Assembly (NCBI RefSeq): GCF_028747805.1 | Contig: NZ_CP114887.1 | Span: 427,501 to 491,500, forward strand | Direction: 5' to 3' | Source: Solibacillus daqui | Lineage (GTDB): Bacteria; Bacillota; Bacilli; Bacillales_A; Planococcaceae | DNA: 64,000 nucleotides | Part shown: in pieces, positions 9,371 to 16,470 of the stretch | How positions within the stretch are numbered: the stretch's first letter is position 1 | Layout: every line of letters begins with the position of its first letter | Position numbers and translations under genes: made by a program | The notes under the pieces: model-generated | Databases searched by the model: none | Seen by the model: only the letters and a program-made list of their open reading frames with translations | Told to the model about the DNA's origin: nothing

Positions 9371-9418
9371 AACAATCCCTCCTTTTAAAATAGAATACAT
9401 CTTTTTACATTTTTGGAT

Positions 9419-9441
9419 TATAATTATTCACATATGAATAA
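9419..9441 (+). promoter_or_regulatory. Minus-10 element and operator-like palindrome of the Rgg gene
   Basis: TATAAT at 9419-9424 is followed by TTATTCA, four bases and TGAATAA (9424-9441), a perfect 7-bp inverted repeat. It lies between the probable minus-10 element and the ribosome-binding site of the regulator gene, in the divergent promoter region. That position suits autoregulation or control of the peptide gene. No good minus-35 element was seen. Confidence 0.5.
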
Positions 9442-9455
9442 CAAGGAGGATGTGT

Positions 9456-10313
9456 ATGACACTTTCGGATACAATTCGTGATATTCGATTATCTAAAGGC
9501 TTATCTCAAAAACAAGTATCTAACGGATTTCTTTCACAAGGAAATTACTCTAAATTTGAGAATGAAACTATCGAAATAAATGCCTCCACATTTATCGGAA
9601 TTCTAAATAATTTGAATATAGAACTTGAGGAATTCCTTTATATTAAAGATGGATATAGGTATTCAGATAAAGAAAGAATATTTAGAGACTTTTTTCGAGT
9701 ACCTGTAAATAGCCAGGCATTATTAGAAAATCTAGTTTTGAAATGCGAAATTTACTTAGAAACCAATGCAGATTCTCTTGTTTCACTCATAAAAAAAATA
9801 AGCTTATTTTTAATTGAATCAATTAAAAGTAGTGATATATATTTCAATAAAGAACAAGCAAAAGATTTATTGGAGGAATTTTCAAGGAAAGAACACCTTT
9901 ATATTAAGGATCTTTATTTAATAAATAGTATTTTTTTTTTATTTCCAATTGAGAGTGCAGATTTAACAATGGAATACATTGATAATACTTTAAAAAAATA
10001 TGGGGATTTTCAGTCAATTAATCGACTTGAAGTAAATTTGCGTATGAACTATAGCTTAATGCTTATAAAAGAGAACCTAGAAGAAAATGCACTGCAACAA
10101 ATAAATAGGACCTTACCCCTAGTAAAAAAATATAAATTAAGTGTACAAATGGGGATTCTTTATATTAGAATGGGGATTTGCCACAACAATCTTAAAATGA
10201 GTGAAGAGACAAATTACATTGAAAAGGGATTAGCAATACTAGCTGTATTAGAGGAAAACGACATATTGGCCAATATGAACAAAGAAATTAATAAATACCT
10301 ACAAGTCGAGTAG
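9456..10313 (+). CDS. Rgg/GadR/MutR-family transcriptional regulator
   Basis: This 285-residue cytosolic regulator has an N-terminal XRE helix-turn-helix (about residues 1-60) with the Rgg-type turn (LSQKQVSNG, then LSQGNYSKFEN and the LNIELEEF end). A long all-helical region of TPR-like repeats follows, where family members bind imported peptides. Length is normal for Rgg (about 285). The ATG at 9456 was preferred to one at 9450 because of its spacing from AAGGAGG. Rgg proteins usually control adjacent genes in response to a short peptide taken up by an oligopeptide permease; a candidate peptide gene lies divergently at 9302-9370. Confidence 0.88.
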   Translation: MTLSDTIRDIRLSKGLSQKQVSNGFLSQGNYSKFENETIEINASTFIGILNNLNIELEEFLYIKDGYRYSDKERIFRDFFRVPVNSQALLENLVLKCEIYLETNADSLVSLIKKISLFLIESIKSSDIYFNKEQAKDLLEEFSRKEHLYIKDLYLINSIFFLFPIESADLTMEYIDNTLKKYGDFQSINRLEVNLRMNYSLMLIKENLEENALQQINRTLPLVKKYKLSVQMGILYIRMGICHNNLKMSEETNYIEKGLAILAVLEENDILANMNKEINKYLQVE

Positions 10314-10331
10314 GAAGCTAATTATTATTTA

Positions 10332-10439
10332 ATGAGCCAACCTCTCACAACTGAACTTGATATTTTAGAAGCGACTATAGACAAGCATATTGATGTTTTT
10401 AAAGATTTTACGAAAGTCGTATTACAATTAGAGTGCTAA
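10332..10439 (+). CDS. Possible 35-residue protein
   Basis: An ATG-started frame encodes a 35-residue acidic peptide (beginning MSQPLTTELDILEATIDKH) that looks helical. It lies 15 bases before the next gene on the same strand. The upstream ribosome-binding site is weak (GGAAG at long spacing). It could be a small partner of the following gene or the remnant of a larger one. Confidence 0.35.
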   Translation: MSQPLTTELDILEATIDKHIDVFKDFTKVVLQLEC

Positions 10440-10454
10440 TTACGGAGGATGATT

Positions 10455-10868
10455 ATGTTAAATACACCTCTTGGACCTATTATGATATTGAACGGGCAAC
10501 AAAAAATACCTTACACCTTTATACCACTTCCTAAAACCGCTCATTGCCCAAATGTAAACGGTCGCTTTTCAATTACAGTTCCTATTGTAGAATCACCTGC
10601 AACTATTCAATGTATTATTGAAAATGAATTGCTCAATAGCTATCCAGAGACAGGAGAAAATCTAGAAGCCCTTTCATTTTATAAAGATGATGTAAAATTA
10701 ACAATTGGTATTACTGCAGATTTTACGACTACTGATGGCCAATTGCTGAAAAATGGGCTGGAAGTAAAAACAGCTTTTCCTATAGAATTTGGAGTTTGCT
10801 GGATTCAGCCAGTTACCGAATCAAATGATGTTGAAACGTTTTTTGGCGCTGATTTATTTTATAAATAA
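10455..10868 (+). CDS. Uncharacterised 137-residue protein
   Basis: I do not recognise this family. The product has no signal peptide or membrane segment and seems rich in beta strands, with three cysteines (in TAHCPN, IQCIIE and GVCWIQP). The start at 10455 is set by GGAGG six bases before it; an ATG at 10449 is too close. A hairpin terminator and element A copy 3 follow. It lies in the accessory region and may form a unit with the small frame before it. Confidence 0.65.
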   Translation: MLNTPLGPIMILNGQQKIPYTFIPLPKTAHCPNVNGRFSITVPIVESPATIQCIIENELLNSYPETGENLEALSFYKDDVKLTIGITADFTTTDGQLLKNGLEVKTAFPIEFGVCWIQPVTESNDVETFFGADLFYK

Positions 10869-10877
10869 ATGAAATAT

Positions 10878-10905
10878 GGCGCGGTCAATATTAATTGACT
10901 GCGCC
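10878..10905. terminator. Hairpin terminator
   Basis: GGCGC, GTCAAT, ATTGAC and GCGCC pair into one long stem; the T-run is poor, and the right arm of element A follows with its own T-run. Confidence 0.65.
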
Positions 10906-10913
10906 GTATTAAA

Positions 10914-10972
10914 AACCTCATTTACTTATGATACGGTTCACCGTAACAAATCTAAATGAGGTTTAACTTTTT
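10914..10972 (+). repeat. Dispersed element A, copy 3
   Basis: This is the best-formed copy: outer arms AACCTCATTTA and TAAATGAGGTT, an inner TACGG-TTCA-CCGTA hairpin, then a T-rich tail. It directly follows a terminator hairpin. Confidence 0.8.
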
Positions 10973-11125
10973 TACTAAATTGAGTTTATTTAGTGCTGTT
11001 AAAAATGCTATGACCCTTTTAAAACATTTCTAACATTCGGAAACCTTTATCTTTTCGGGGTGTATAAAATAAAAGCAATTGGTAACTGGCCAAGCTCAAA
11101 TCATTTGGGTTTTAACTAGTACTGC

Positions 11126-12088
11126 TTATGGGCAGTATAAGTATAATCTCTCTTGTAAACCTTCTAAAACTTCTTCTGGCATTTCCCTGACCTTGATATC
11201 CCTACCTAGGAAAAGTATCCAATTTGTTATTTCATTTAATTCTTCGGGATTATTAACATTGATAAAAGTCTTTAGAATGGCTGTGGCTTGGTACGGATTC
11301 GTATAGGAAATAGAAACTTTTAAAGGATGATATTTTTTGAACTGGGCAATCGCATTTGGACCTAGTTCAAGGACAAGGTTAATTACTTCTTCCTGCTTAC
11401 TTAGTTTTTCTAAAATCTTTTTCTTACTTAGTCTATTTTTCGTAAGGTATGGTTCGACATTGGTGAGATTGTCGACAGGGAAAATCTGCCTCTTTTCATC
11501 CTTTAAGTTGAAACCTTCTATCAGCCAAAGGCCTTTTTCATGATAAAGGTGCAAGAGATAAATTGAATAATGCTTTATTAAATTCTCTTCTTTGATAGTA
11601 ATTGATAAATAGCTATCCAAAAGAAGGATTTGGATGAGTTTTTCTAACATAGGATGGGGTAGGTCTGACATATCAAGTAAATCGGGATTATTCGGGTTGG
11701 TCCCTTCAAAAAGCAAGATTTGATTTAAAAGAATAAGGTCATCTTGCTGGTTTTCTGAGATGAGAAATAGTAATTTTTCAGCTAAAGACTGACGACTCTT
11801 TAGATAAGGGAGTTGTTTATTTCTTGTGGCCATAAAGGCAATAAAAAGAGCTTTAATCTCATTATCGGTAAAGCGAACAGTGGGCAGGACAGAGTTGTTC
11901 ATAACAAAATACCCGCCATCCCTTCCAACTTCAGCGACAAGTGGCATTCCCGTGGCCTCAATTTCTCTGATGTCTCTGATAGCTGTTGAACGAGAAATGT
12001 TGAATTCTCGCATGATTTCAGAAATTGTAAAATGGGCGCGATTGTTGATATACCGCATGATAATATTAATACGTTCAACTTTTTTCAT
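11126..12088 (-). CDS. HTH and WYL-domain transcriptional regulator
   Basis: A 320-residue DNA-binding regulator of the YafY/WYL type. The N-terminal winged helix (about residues 1-60) contains TISEIMREFNISRSTAIRDI, the usual recognition helix region. A WYL-like ligand-sensing part follows (WLIEGFNLKDEKRQIFPVDN), then a C-terminal WCX-like domain. The start at 12088 follows TTGGAGG; an upstream in-frame ATG lacks a site. It is divergent from the GyrI-like gene at 12197 and probably controls it. Confidence 0.88.
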   Translation of the reverse strand: MKKVERINIIMRYINNRAHFTISEIMREFNISRSTAIRDIREIEATGMPLVAEVGRDGGYFVMNNSVLPTVRFTDNEIKALFIAFMATRNKQLPYLKSRQSLAEKLLFLISENQQDDLILLNQILLFEGTNPNNPDLLDMSDLPHPMLEKLIQILLLDSYLSITIKEENLIKHYSIYLLHLYHEKGLWLIEGFNLKDEKRQIFPVDNLTNVEPYLTKNRLSKKKILEKLSKQEEVINLVLELGPNAIAQFKKYHPLKVSISYTNPYQATAILKTFINVNNPEELNEITNWILFLGRDIKVREMPEEVLEGLQERLYLYCP

Positions 12089-12196
12089 TGTTGCCTCCAA
12101 AACAGTATCATTTTTTGACATGATTTAAGGATATTATAAACTCATCAAGTGAAAAGACAAATCGTTTGATTAATAAAAACTAGGAGGATTTTGAAA

Positions 12197-12688
12197 ATGG
12201 CAATTTATAACCTAGAAGAAAAAGATAGTTTTACCGTATTTGGTATTGGAACTGAGCTAACGAGCCATTACACCGACTTTGCTGGTATAAACAAGGAAAA
12301 AGCAGACTTTTGGCAGGCCGTCAGCCAAGATGGAAGACTAGATTCTTTAAAAGCGATAGCCACAAACGACTACGTTTTTATCGTGAACGAAGCCGTGAAT
12401 AACAAGATGATGCATTATGCTGGCGTCATGACAGAGGCAGTAGCACCAGAACTAGGAGAAACAGAAACTAGAATTATCCAATTTCCTAAGGGCGAATACT
12501 TAGTTGTTAAAGGCGATGGGAATACGATTGATGAATTGTGTAATAAAGTGACAGGCATTGCTTTTGGTCAATCCTTACAAGAAGCAAACGATATTGCCTA
12601 TGTTGGTGGACCTAATGCAGCGGTTGTAATGGAGCAGCGAAACGGTGTCTTTTATGGTGAAATGTTGATTCCTGTAGTTAGGAAATAA
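12197..12688 (+). CDS. GyrI-like/AraC effector-binding domain protein
   Basis: A 163-residue single-domain protein of the GyrI-like (SOUL/effector-binding) superfamily. It begins with the short strand (AIYNLEEKDSFTVFGIGTEL) and contains the conserved aromatic pocket segment (FPKGEYLVVKGDG). Such proteins bind small hydrophobic or cationic compounds and may hydrolyse or sequester them. The start at 12197 lies nine bases after AGGAGG. It is divergent from a WYL regulator, and the next gene follows after 21 bases, so the two form an operon. Confidence 0.78.
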   Translation: MAIYNLEEKDSFTVFGIGTELTSHYTDFAGINKEKADFWQAVSQDGRLDSLKAIATNDYVFIVNEAVNNKMMHYAGVMTEAVAPELGETETRIIQFPKGEYLVVKGDGNTIDELCNKVTGIAFGQSLQEANDIAYVGGPNAAVVMEQRNGVFYGEMLIPVVRK

Positions 12689-12709
12689 AGAGAAAAAGGA
12701 AGGTTGGAA

Positions 12710-13174
12710 ATGGCCTATATCGTTGATTTTAAAAATATGTCCACAGTTGGCTTAGAGTCTTCTCCTGTAGCAGAAGCTCTAGCTGGTTTACGTGCTAATG
12801 AAGCCCGTTACTTTATGAACAAATACAAGCATGAATTTACGGTTGTACCAGCTAGCGAATCCTTCGAGTCCCTTGATTATGTGAACCGAATTTTGAAAGA
12901 AAATCGTGATATTGAGTTTGCGGCCAAACCTTTAGAAACTTCACGTTTTCAAGTAGAAAATATCAAATTTACTTACGTCTTTTATGAGGATGGTCTTTCG
13001 GTCAACGTCATGTATACGGTGGATGATCCTAAGAAGCGTGCTGTTGGTTTTAAGCTTTCTGAGGGGATGGAGGTACCTAAGGAATTAGAAGGAAAGTTTA
13101 AGTTTGCTAGGCAGAAGTCTAAGTTAGCTGGAACAATACGGGGCTCATATTTTGTAATTAAAGGTGAATATTAA
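12710..13174 (+). CDS. Conserved uncharacterised protein
   Basis: The 154-residue soluble product has no signal peptide. Its sequence is regular and well conserved in style (for example ALAGLRANEARYFMNKYKH and ENRDIEFAAKPLE), and it looks like a conserved Firmicutes family, but I cannot name a function. ATG at 12710 follows AAAGGAAGG. It is the second gene of the unit that starts with the GyrI-like protein, so it may share the same inducer response. Confidence 0.7.
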   Translation: MAYIVDFKNMSTVGLESSPVAEALAGLRANEARYFMNKYKHEFTVVPASESFESLDYVNRILKENRDIEFAAKPLETSRFQVENIKFTYVFYEDGLSVNVMYTVDDPKKRAVGFKLSEGMEVPKELEGKFKFARQKSKLAGTIRGSYFVIKGEY

Positions 13175-13226
13175 ATAAAGTAAAAACAACTATACATGCA
13201 ACAAATGTTCATCTAGGTATAACAAA

Positions 13227-13259
13227 ACAGCACCACTCCATCAGATTAGAGGGTGCTGT
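13227..13259. terminator. Intrinsic terminator
   Basis: ACAGCACC and GGTGCTGT pair around a 17-base loop, followed by a weak T-rich stretch. It ends the GyrI-like operon. Confidence 0.7.
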
Positions 13260-13271
13260 AACTTATTTTGC

Positions 13272-13318
13272 AAAAACCTCATTTACTTATGGTAAGGTTG
13301 GCTAAATGCGTTTTTTTA
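13272..13318 (+). repeat. Dispersed element A, copy 4 (shortened)
   Basis: The left arm AACCTCATTTACTTATGG is intact, but the inner hairpin is lost and the copy runs directly to TAAATGCG and a T-run. It follows a terminator, as other copies do. Confidence 0.65.
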
Positions 13319-13334
13319 TTGAAATAAAATTAGA

Positions 13335-13763
13335 CTATTCATGGATGAATTTTATATAAAATTTCTCATCTATATAAACTGATTGATGAACTACTTCATT
13401 TAAATTAAATTCTAAATTACCTTCAATAGAATCTATTTCTTCACCAATCCAGCAATAATAAAGCTCACAAATATCGCCCTTTGGAATAATCATTTTAAGT
13501 TGTTCACAAAAAGCATTGAAGGTAGCTTTAGCTTTTATAAAATTATGCGGCGAATATTTTTCATTATATTCTGTCATTTGCCAAATGCTTTCGTATCCAT
13601 AATTGAAATCAATTTCATAAGCAAATGGTGTTGAAAAAACATTTTTTTTAATAGTTAAACCTTCTTCTCTACAGTTATCTAATACAAATAAAGATTCTTC
13701 AATATTATCATTGTCGGCGATCCGTATTTCATTATTTGTACCTAAACATAAAATCATACTCAT
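13335..13763 (-). CDS. Uncharacterised 142-residue protein
   Basis: I do not recognise this family. The product is acidic, soluble, and lacks signal or membrane segments; it resembles the general style of small immunity-type or SMI1-like proteins in being acidic with conserved tryptophans (SIWQMTEYN, YYCWIGEE), but no motif proves this. ATG follows AGGAG at eight bases. Element A copies lie on both sides. Confidence 0.65.
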   Translation of the reverse strand: MSMILCLGTNNEIRIADNDNIEESLFVLDNCREEGLTIKKNVFSTPFAYEIDFNYGYESIWQMTEYNEKYSPHNFIKAKATFNAFCEQLKMIIPKGDICELYYCWIGEEIDSIEGNLEFNLNEVVHQSVYIDEKFYIKFIHE

Positions 13764-13779
13764 TTATTTTGCTCCTAAA

Positions 13780-13808
13780 AAAGTAGCACCAATACTAAAT
13801 CGATGCTA
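13780..13808. terminator. Hairpin upstream of the acidic protein gene
   Basis: AGTAGCA and TGCTACT pair around 14 bases and are followed by AAAAA on the plus strand (T-run on the minus strand is on the other side). It separates the acidic-protein gene from the MerR operon. Confidence 0.5.
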
Positions 13809-13810
13809 CT

Positions 13811-13872
13811 AAAAACACCTCACTTACTTATGATACGGTTCTCCGTTACACACCTAAGTGCGGTTTATTGAA
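13811..13872 (+). repeat. Dispersed element A, copy 5
   Basis: Outer arms CACTTA and TAAGTG enclose ACTTATGATACGGTTCTCCG, with the GCGGTTTATT tail. It again lies next to a terminator-like hairpin. Confidence 0.75.
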
Positions 13873-13912
13873 AGTAATTATTTTCTACAAATCTTTATTA
13901 AGCATAAAAATT

Positions 13913-14302
13913 CTAACCCTTATTTCTTTCTAATAGTTGCTCAATTTTATGATCTGCTTTTAGTAATACCTGTTTTATTTGCTTAATGTTATTTTCCCTT
14001 TGTACCATTTGTACATATTTGTTATGAAATATCTCTTTTATTTGAAGAACATTTTGAATTTCTTCTTGTGTTAATTTTTTATTTTGATCCGTATTTTTCG
14101 ACCACTCAAAAAGCATTTTAATTTCTAATAGTGAAAATCCAGTTTGTTTAAGTTTAATGATGGTTTCAATTAGAATGATTTCATTATTGTTATAGTCACG
14201 ATGTTTATTTTTAATTTCTGGATGTAATAAACCTATCTTTTCATAGTATCGAATAGTATCTTTACTAATACCGGTACGCTCTGCAAATTCACCAATTTTC
14301 AC
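13913..14302 (-). CDS. MerR-family transcriptional regulator
   Basis: A 129-residue MerR-type activator. The N-terminal winged helix is plain (KIGEFAERTGISKDTIRYYEKIGLL), followed by a coiled-coil dimerisation helix to the C-terminus (EIFHNKYVQMVQ and onward). The C-terminus is short, with no cysteine metal site, so a small organic ligand is more probable. The start is ambiguous among GTG at 14311, TTG at 14305 and GTG at 14302; the last fits the family N-terminus and the AGGTGG site. It is the second gene of an operon with a MerR-type promoter. Confidence 0.85.
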   Translation of the reverse strand: MKIGEFAERTGISKDTIRYYEKIGLLHPEIKNKHRDYNNNEIILIETIIKLKQTGFSLLEIKMLFEWSKNTDQNKKLTQEEIQNVLQIKEIFHNKYVQMVQRENNIKQIKQVLLKADHKIEQLLERNKG

Positions 14303-14314
14303 CAATACCACCTA

Positions 14315-14638
14315 CTATTTTATAAATTTATAAACCATTAGAAGGATTATACTATGGAAAATGAAACGAATGATATGGTGACCGTACTTAATTCGTCCAT
14401 TTGTTACTTTCCCTTGAATAATCGTCAATATATGTAGCAAAATAAATAGGAAAATTAGTAATATAAACAGCAAGTCTTTATTTGGTATAAATAAGATTAA
14501 AATTATACCTGTTGATATAATAACAAATAATAAGGCTCGTACATGATATCCTACATCTTTCCATTGTTTGATACCTGCTAATCCCGTTAAAAATGCATAT
14601 AATCCAATCAATATATACGTCACAATAGCCATTTCCAT
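14315..14638 (-). CDS. Small multi-pass membrane protein under MerR control
   Basis: The roughly 107-residue product has four hydrophobic segments and few charged residues, in the style of small DUF-type membrane proteins; no function can be named. Two ATG codons (14638 and 14632) and a GTG (14641) are possible starts. It ends immediately before the MerR gene, and both are read from a promoter with a MerR dyad, so it is probably the regulator's target. Confidence 0.7.
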   Translation of the reverse strand: MEMAIVTYILIGLYAFLTGLAGIKQWKDVGYHVRALLFVIISTGIILILFIPNKDLLFILLIFLFILLHILTIIQGKVTNGRIKYGHHIIRFIFHSIILLMVYKFIK

Positions 14639-14661
14639 CACTCCATTCTTTTAATATATTC

Positions 14662-14692
14662 ACTTTAAAAGATGGAGTTAACTCCATGTCAA
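14662..14692 (-). promoter_or_regulatory. MerR-type promoter with 19-bp spacer and dyad
   Basis: On the minus strand TTGACA (14692-14687) and TAAAGT (14667-14662) are separated by 19 bases, and the spacer holds the perfect palindrome ATGGAGTTAACTCCAT (14687-14672). An over-long spacer with a central dyad is the hallmark of promoters activated by MerR proteins. The membrane gene and the MerR gene follow, so this is a self-consistent autoregulated unit. Confidence 0.8.
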
Positions 14693-14696
14693 TACT

Positions 14697-14726
14697 AAAA
14701 AACAGCCTACCTTTTTCATAGACTGT
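14697..14726 (-). terminator. Terminator of the ATP-grasp gene
   Basis: On the minus strand AACAG-CTA and TAG-CTGTT pair and are followed by a run of T. It lies directly upstream of the MerR-type promoter. Confidence 0.6.
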
Positions 14727-14740
14727 TCTAAAACATATAT

Positions 14741-14786
14741 GAAACCGCACTTACTTATGGTACGGTTCACCTTATCTAATGCTAAA
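14741..14786 (+). repeat. Dispersed element A, copy 6
   Basis: AACCGCACTTACTTATGGTA, CGGTTCACC and a decayed right arm (TTATCTAATGC) match element A. It is the last copy seen in the window. Confidence 0.65.
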
Positions 14787-14873
14787 AACTACTCTATTTA
14801 AAAATCTCGCACATACGATCATACACTAGCCCACCCAAAACGAAACTTACTACGAAGCGTTTTTCAAGTCCGC

Positions 14874-15911
14874 TTAAACCCGTACCGTCTCGTTAATACA
14901 AGCCAAAATCTCCTCTGCCACATTATGCGCAAGTTCTAGCTCAGATGTGAAGCCCACGCATGAGCAGTTCATTTCGCCTAAGATGTATGTATCTTGGCCA
15001 TTTTCATCTGTATCTAATATGAAATCGGCTGTCCAAATCAGTGGTAAATCATAGCCTCCTAATAGGGAAGTGACTTCATCTAGCTGACCTAAAAAGCCGT
15101 GTACAAGCGTTACCCAATCATCTGGGCTATCATAACGGTATTGCGCGCCTGAGAACAATGTCGCGCTAAATGCGTCTGCATCTTCAGCGGGCTTTTTGTG
15201 TACCACATTAATCGGCTTGTCGCGCAGCATGAATAGACGAATTTCGCCTTCTTTAATGCGTGGTAGGAATGTCATATCCACAAGCATGCCGTTTACGCCA
15301 ACGATGTATTGCTCACAAAATGACATGAAGGCATCGAGCTCATGGTATTCTACATGATTGTCCTTTGCTTCCGTGCATTTAACTTTCGCGTTTAATGGCA
15401 CAACTAAATCGCCATCCTCTAACTCGTCTACTAACTGCACGCGCCAAATACCTTCACCCGTTGACCCACGATTTTGCTTTAACACGCGCTCACCGTTAGC
15501 AAGTGATTTCGGGAATGTTGCTTTAAATTCTTCAATTGTATAGTAGGCATACGTATCTTCAGGAACTAATGACGTATGACGTAGCTTCACTAGTGCATCC
15601 TTCGCACCGTAACCGATCATCGCATCAGGGTGTGGCATCCCAACAACACCTGCTGCACATAATTCACGTAGCATCTCGAAATACTCGGCTTCATGCGCTA
15701 AGTTCCCAGGGTTGATACGTGATACGTAAGCTATCGCATTGTCTTTAACGTAGTTAAAAATTTCATCGCGCTTTTCTAACTCAAAGAAAATAACTTCTGC
15801 ATCCTGCTCACGCTGTTTTAATGCTTCTACCATGGGCATCGTATCTGGACGATAACCATCTGGCCCTTTATCACTTCCACCTTGTACTTCAAAAAATATG
15901 ACTTTTTTCAA
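14874..15911 (-). CDS. ATP-grasp-like protein, Cj0069 family
   Basis: This 345-residue cytosolic protein resembles glutathione-synthetase-type ATP-grasp enzymes. It has an N-terminal FFEVQGGSDKGPDGY segment, a central nucleotide-binding region with LKQNRGSTGEGIWRVQ, and a C-terminal metal-binding part (WTADFILDT, then LGEMNCSCVGF). I recall it as the Cj0069 family, whose reaction is not known; a carboxylate-amine ligase activity is implied by the fold. The ATG is preceded by AGGAG. It is monocistronic. Confidence 0.8.
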   Translation of the reverse strand: MKKVIFFEVQGGSDKGPDGYRPDTMPMVEALKQREQDAEVIFFELEKRDEIFNYVKDNAIAYVSRINPGNLAHEAEYFEMLRELCAAGVVGMPHPDAMIGYGAKDALVKLRHTSLVPEDTYAYYTIEEFKATFPKSLANGERVLKQNRGSTGEGIWRVQLVDELEDGDLVVPLNAKVKCTEAKDNHVEYHELDAFMSFCEQYIVGVNGMLVDMTFLPRIKEGEIRLFMLRDKPINVVHKKPAEDADAFSATLFSGAQYRYDSPDDWVTLVHGFLGQLDEVTSLLGGYDLPLIWTADFILDTDENGQDTYILGEMNCSCVGFTSELELAHNVAEEILACINETVRV

Positions 15912-16470
15912 AATGTAATGCTCCTTTCGAATTATGGCTTACAGGTTCATCATAGCTTAAAAAAAGAAATAGTAATATTAAGAAATTATAGCGATATTGT
16001 TACAAAATGCTGTATTTACCTTAATATAGCTCGAATAAAGCAAAGGTAAATACTCGTCTTTAACAAAAAATAAAGTGTAAATGTATAGATTTATAGTAAT
16101 TTTTGAACTGTATAATAAATATTAATTTTAAGATTATCGAATGAATTATCGAATGAAAAACGAGAAATGAATAAATCTAAAAGAAAAAGCATGAAAAGTG
16201 CAAGAACAGTCCAAAATCAATAAATCATCAAAAATAGGCAAATCAAAATGCCAGCAATTAAAAATCTGCTCTAGTTAAAAATGCTAAAATTTTTGAATAA
16301 ATTGTGTCGGCATTGAATATAGTTTGAGGTTTGAAAATGTTAGAAAAATGGAAAAAAGAAAAGTTGGCGTACAACGATTGAATGAAATGTCATTTTGTTG
16401 TAGCATGTATTTTTACGTAAAAGTGCGAAATGAAAGTTTTTACTTTCCAAGCATTTGGAGGCGACCGAAG
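15912..16470. other. Long AT-rich intergenic region upstream of helD
   Basis: No gene was recognised in 559 bases between two divergent genes. An 11-bp inverted repeat (GTATTTACCTT at 16012-16022, its complement at 16043-16053) forms a hairpin with a 20-base loop. A short direct repeat of ATTATCGAATGAA lies near 16133-16160. An open frame joins helD from 16324, but it has no ribosome-binding site. Confidence 0.55.

Noticed and set aside
2375-14786. Element A copies as integron attC sites
   Set aside because: All copies share orientation and enclose small genes, as cassettes do, and CCGTAAC resembles an attC core word. But genes between them face both ways, copies end in T-runs like terminators, no integrase gene is present, and the paired GTTRRRY site is not consistently found.
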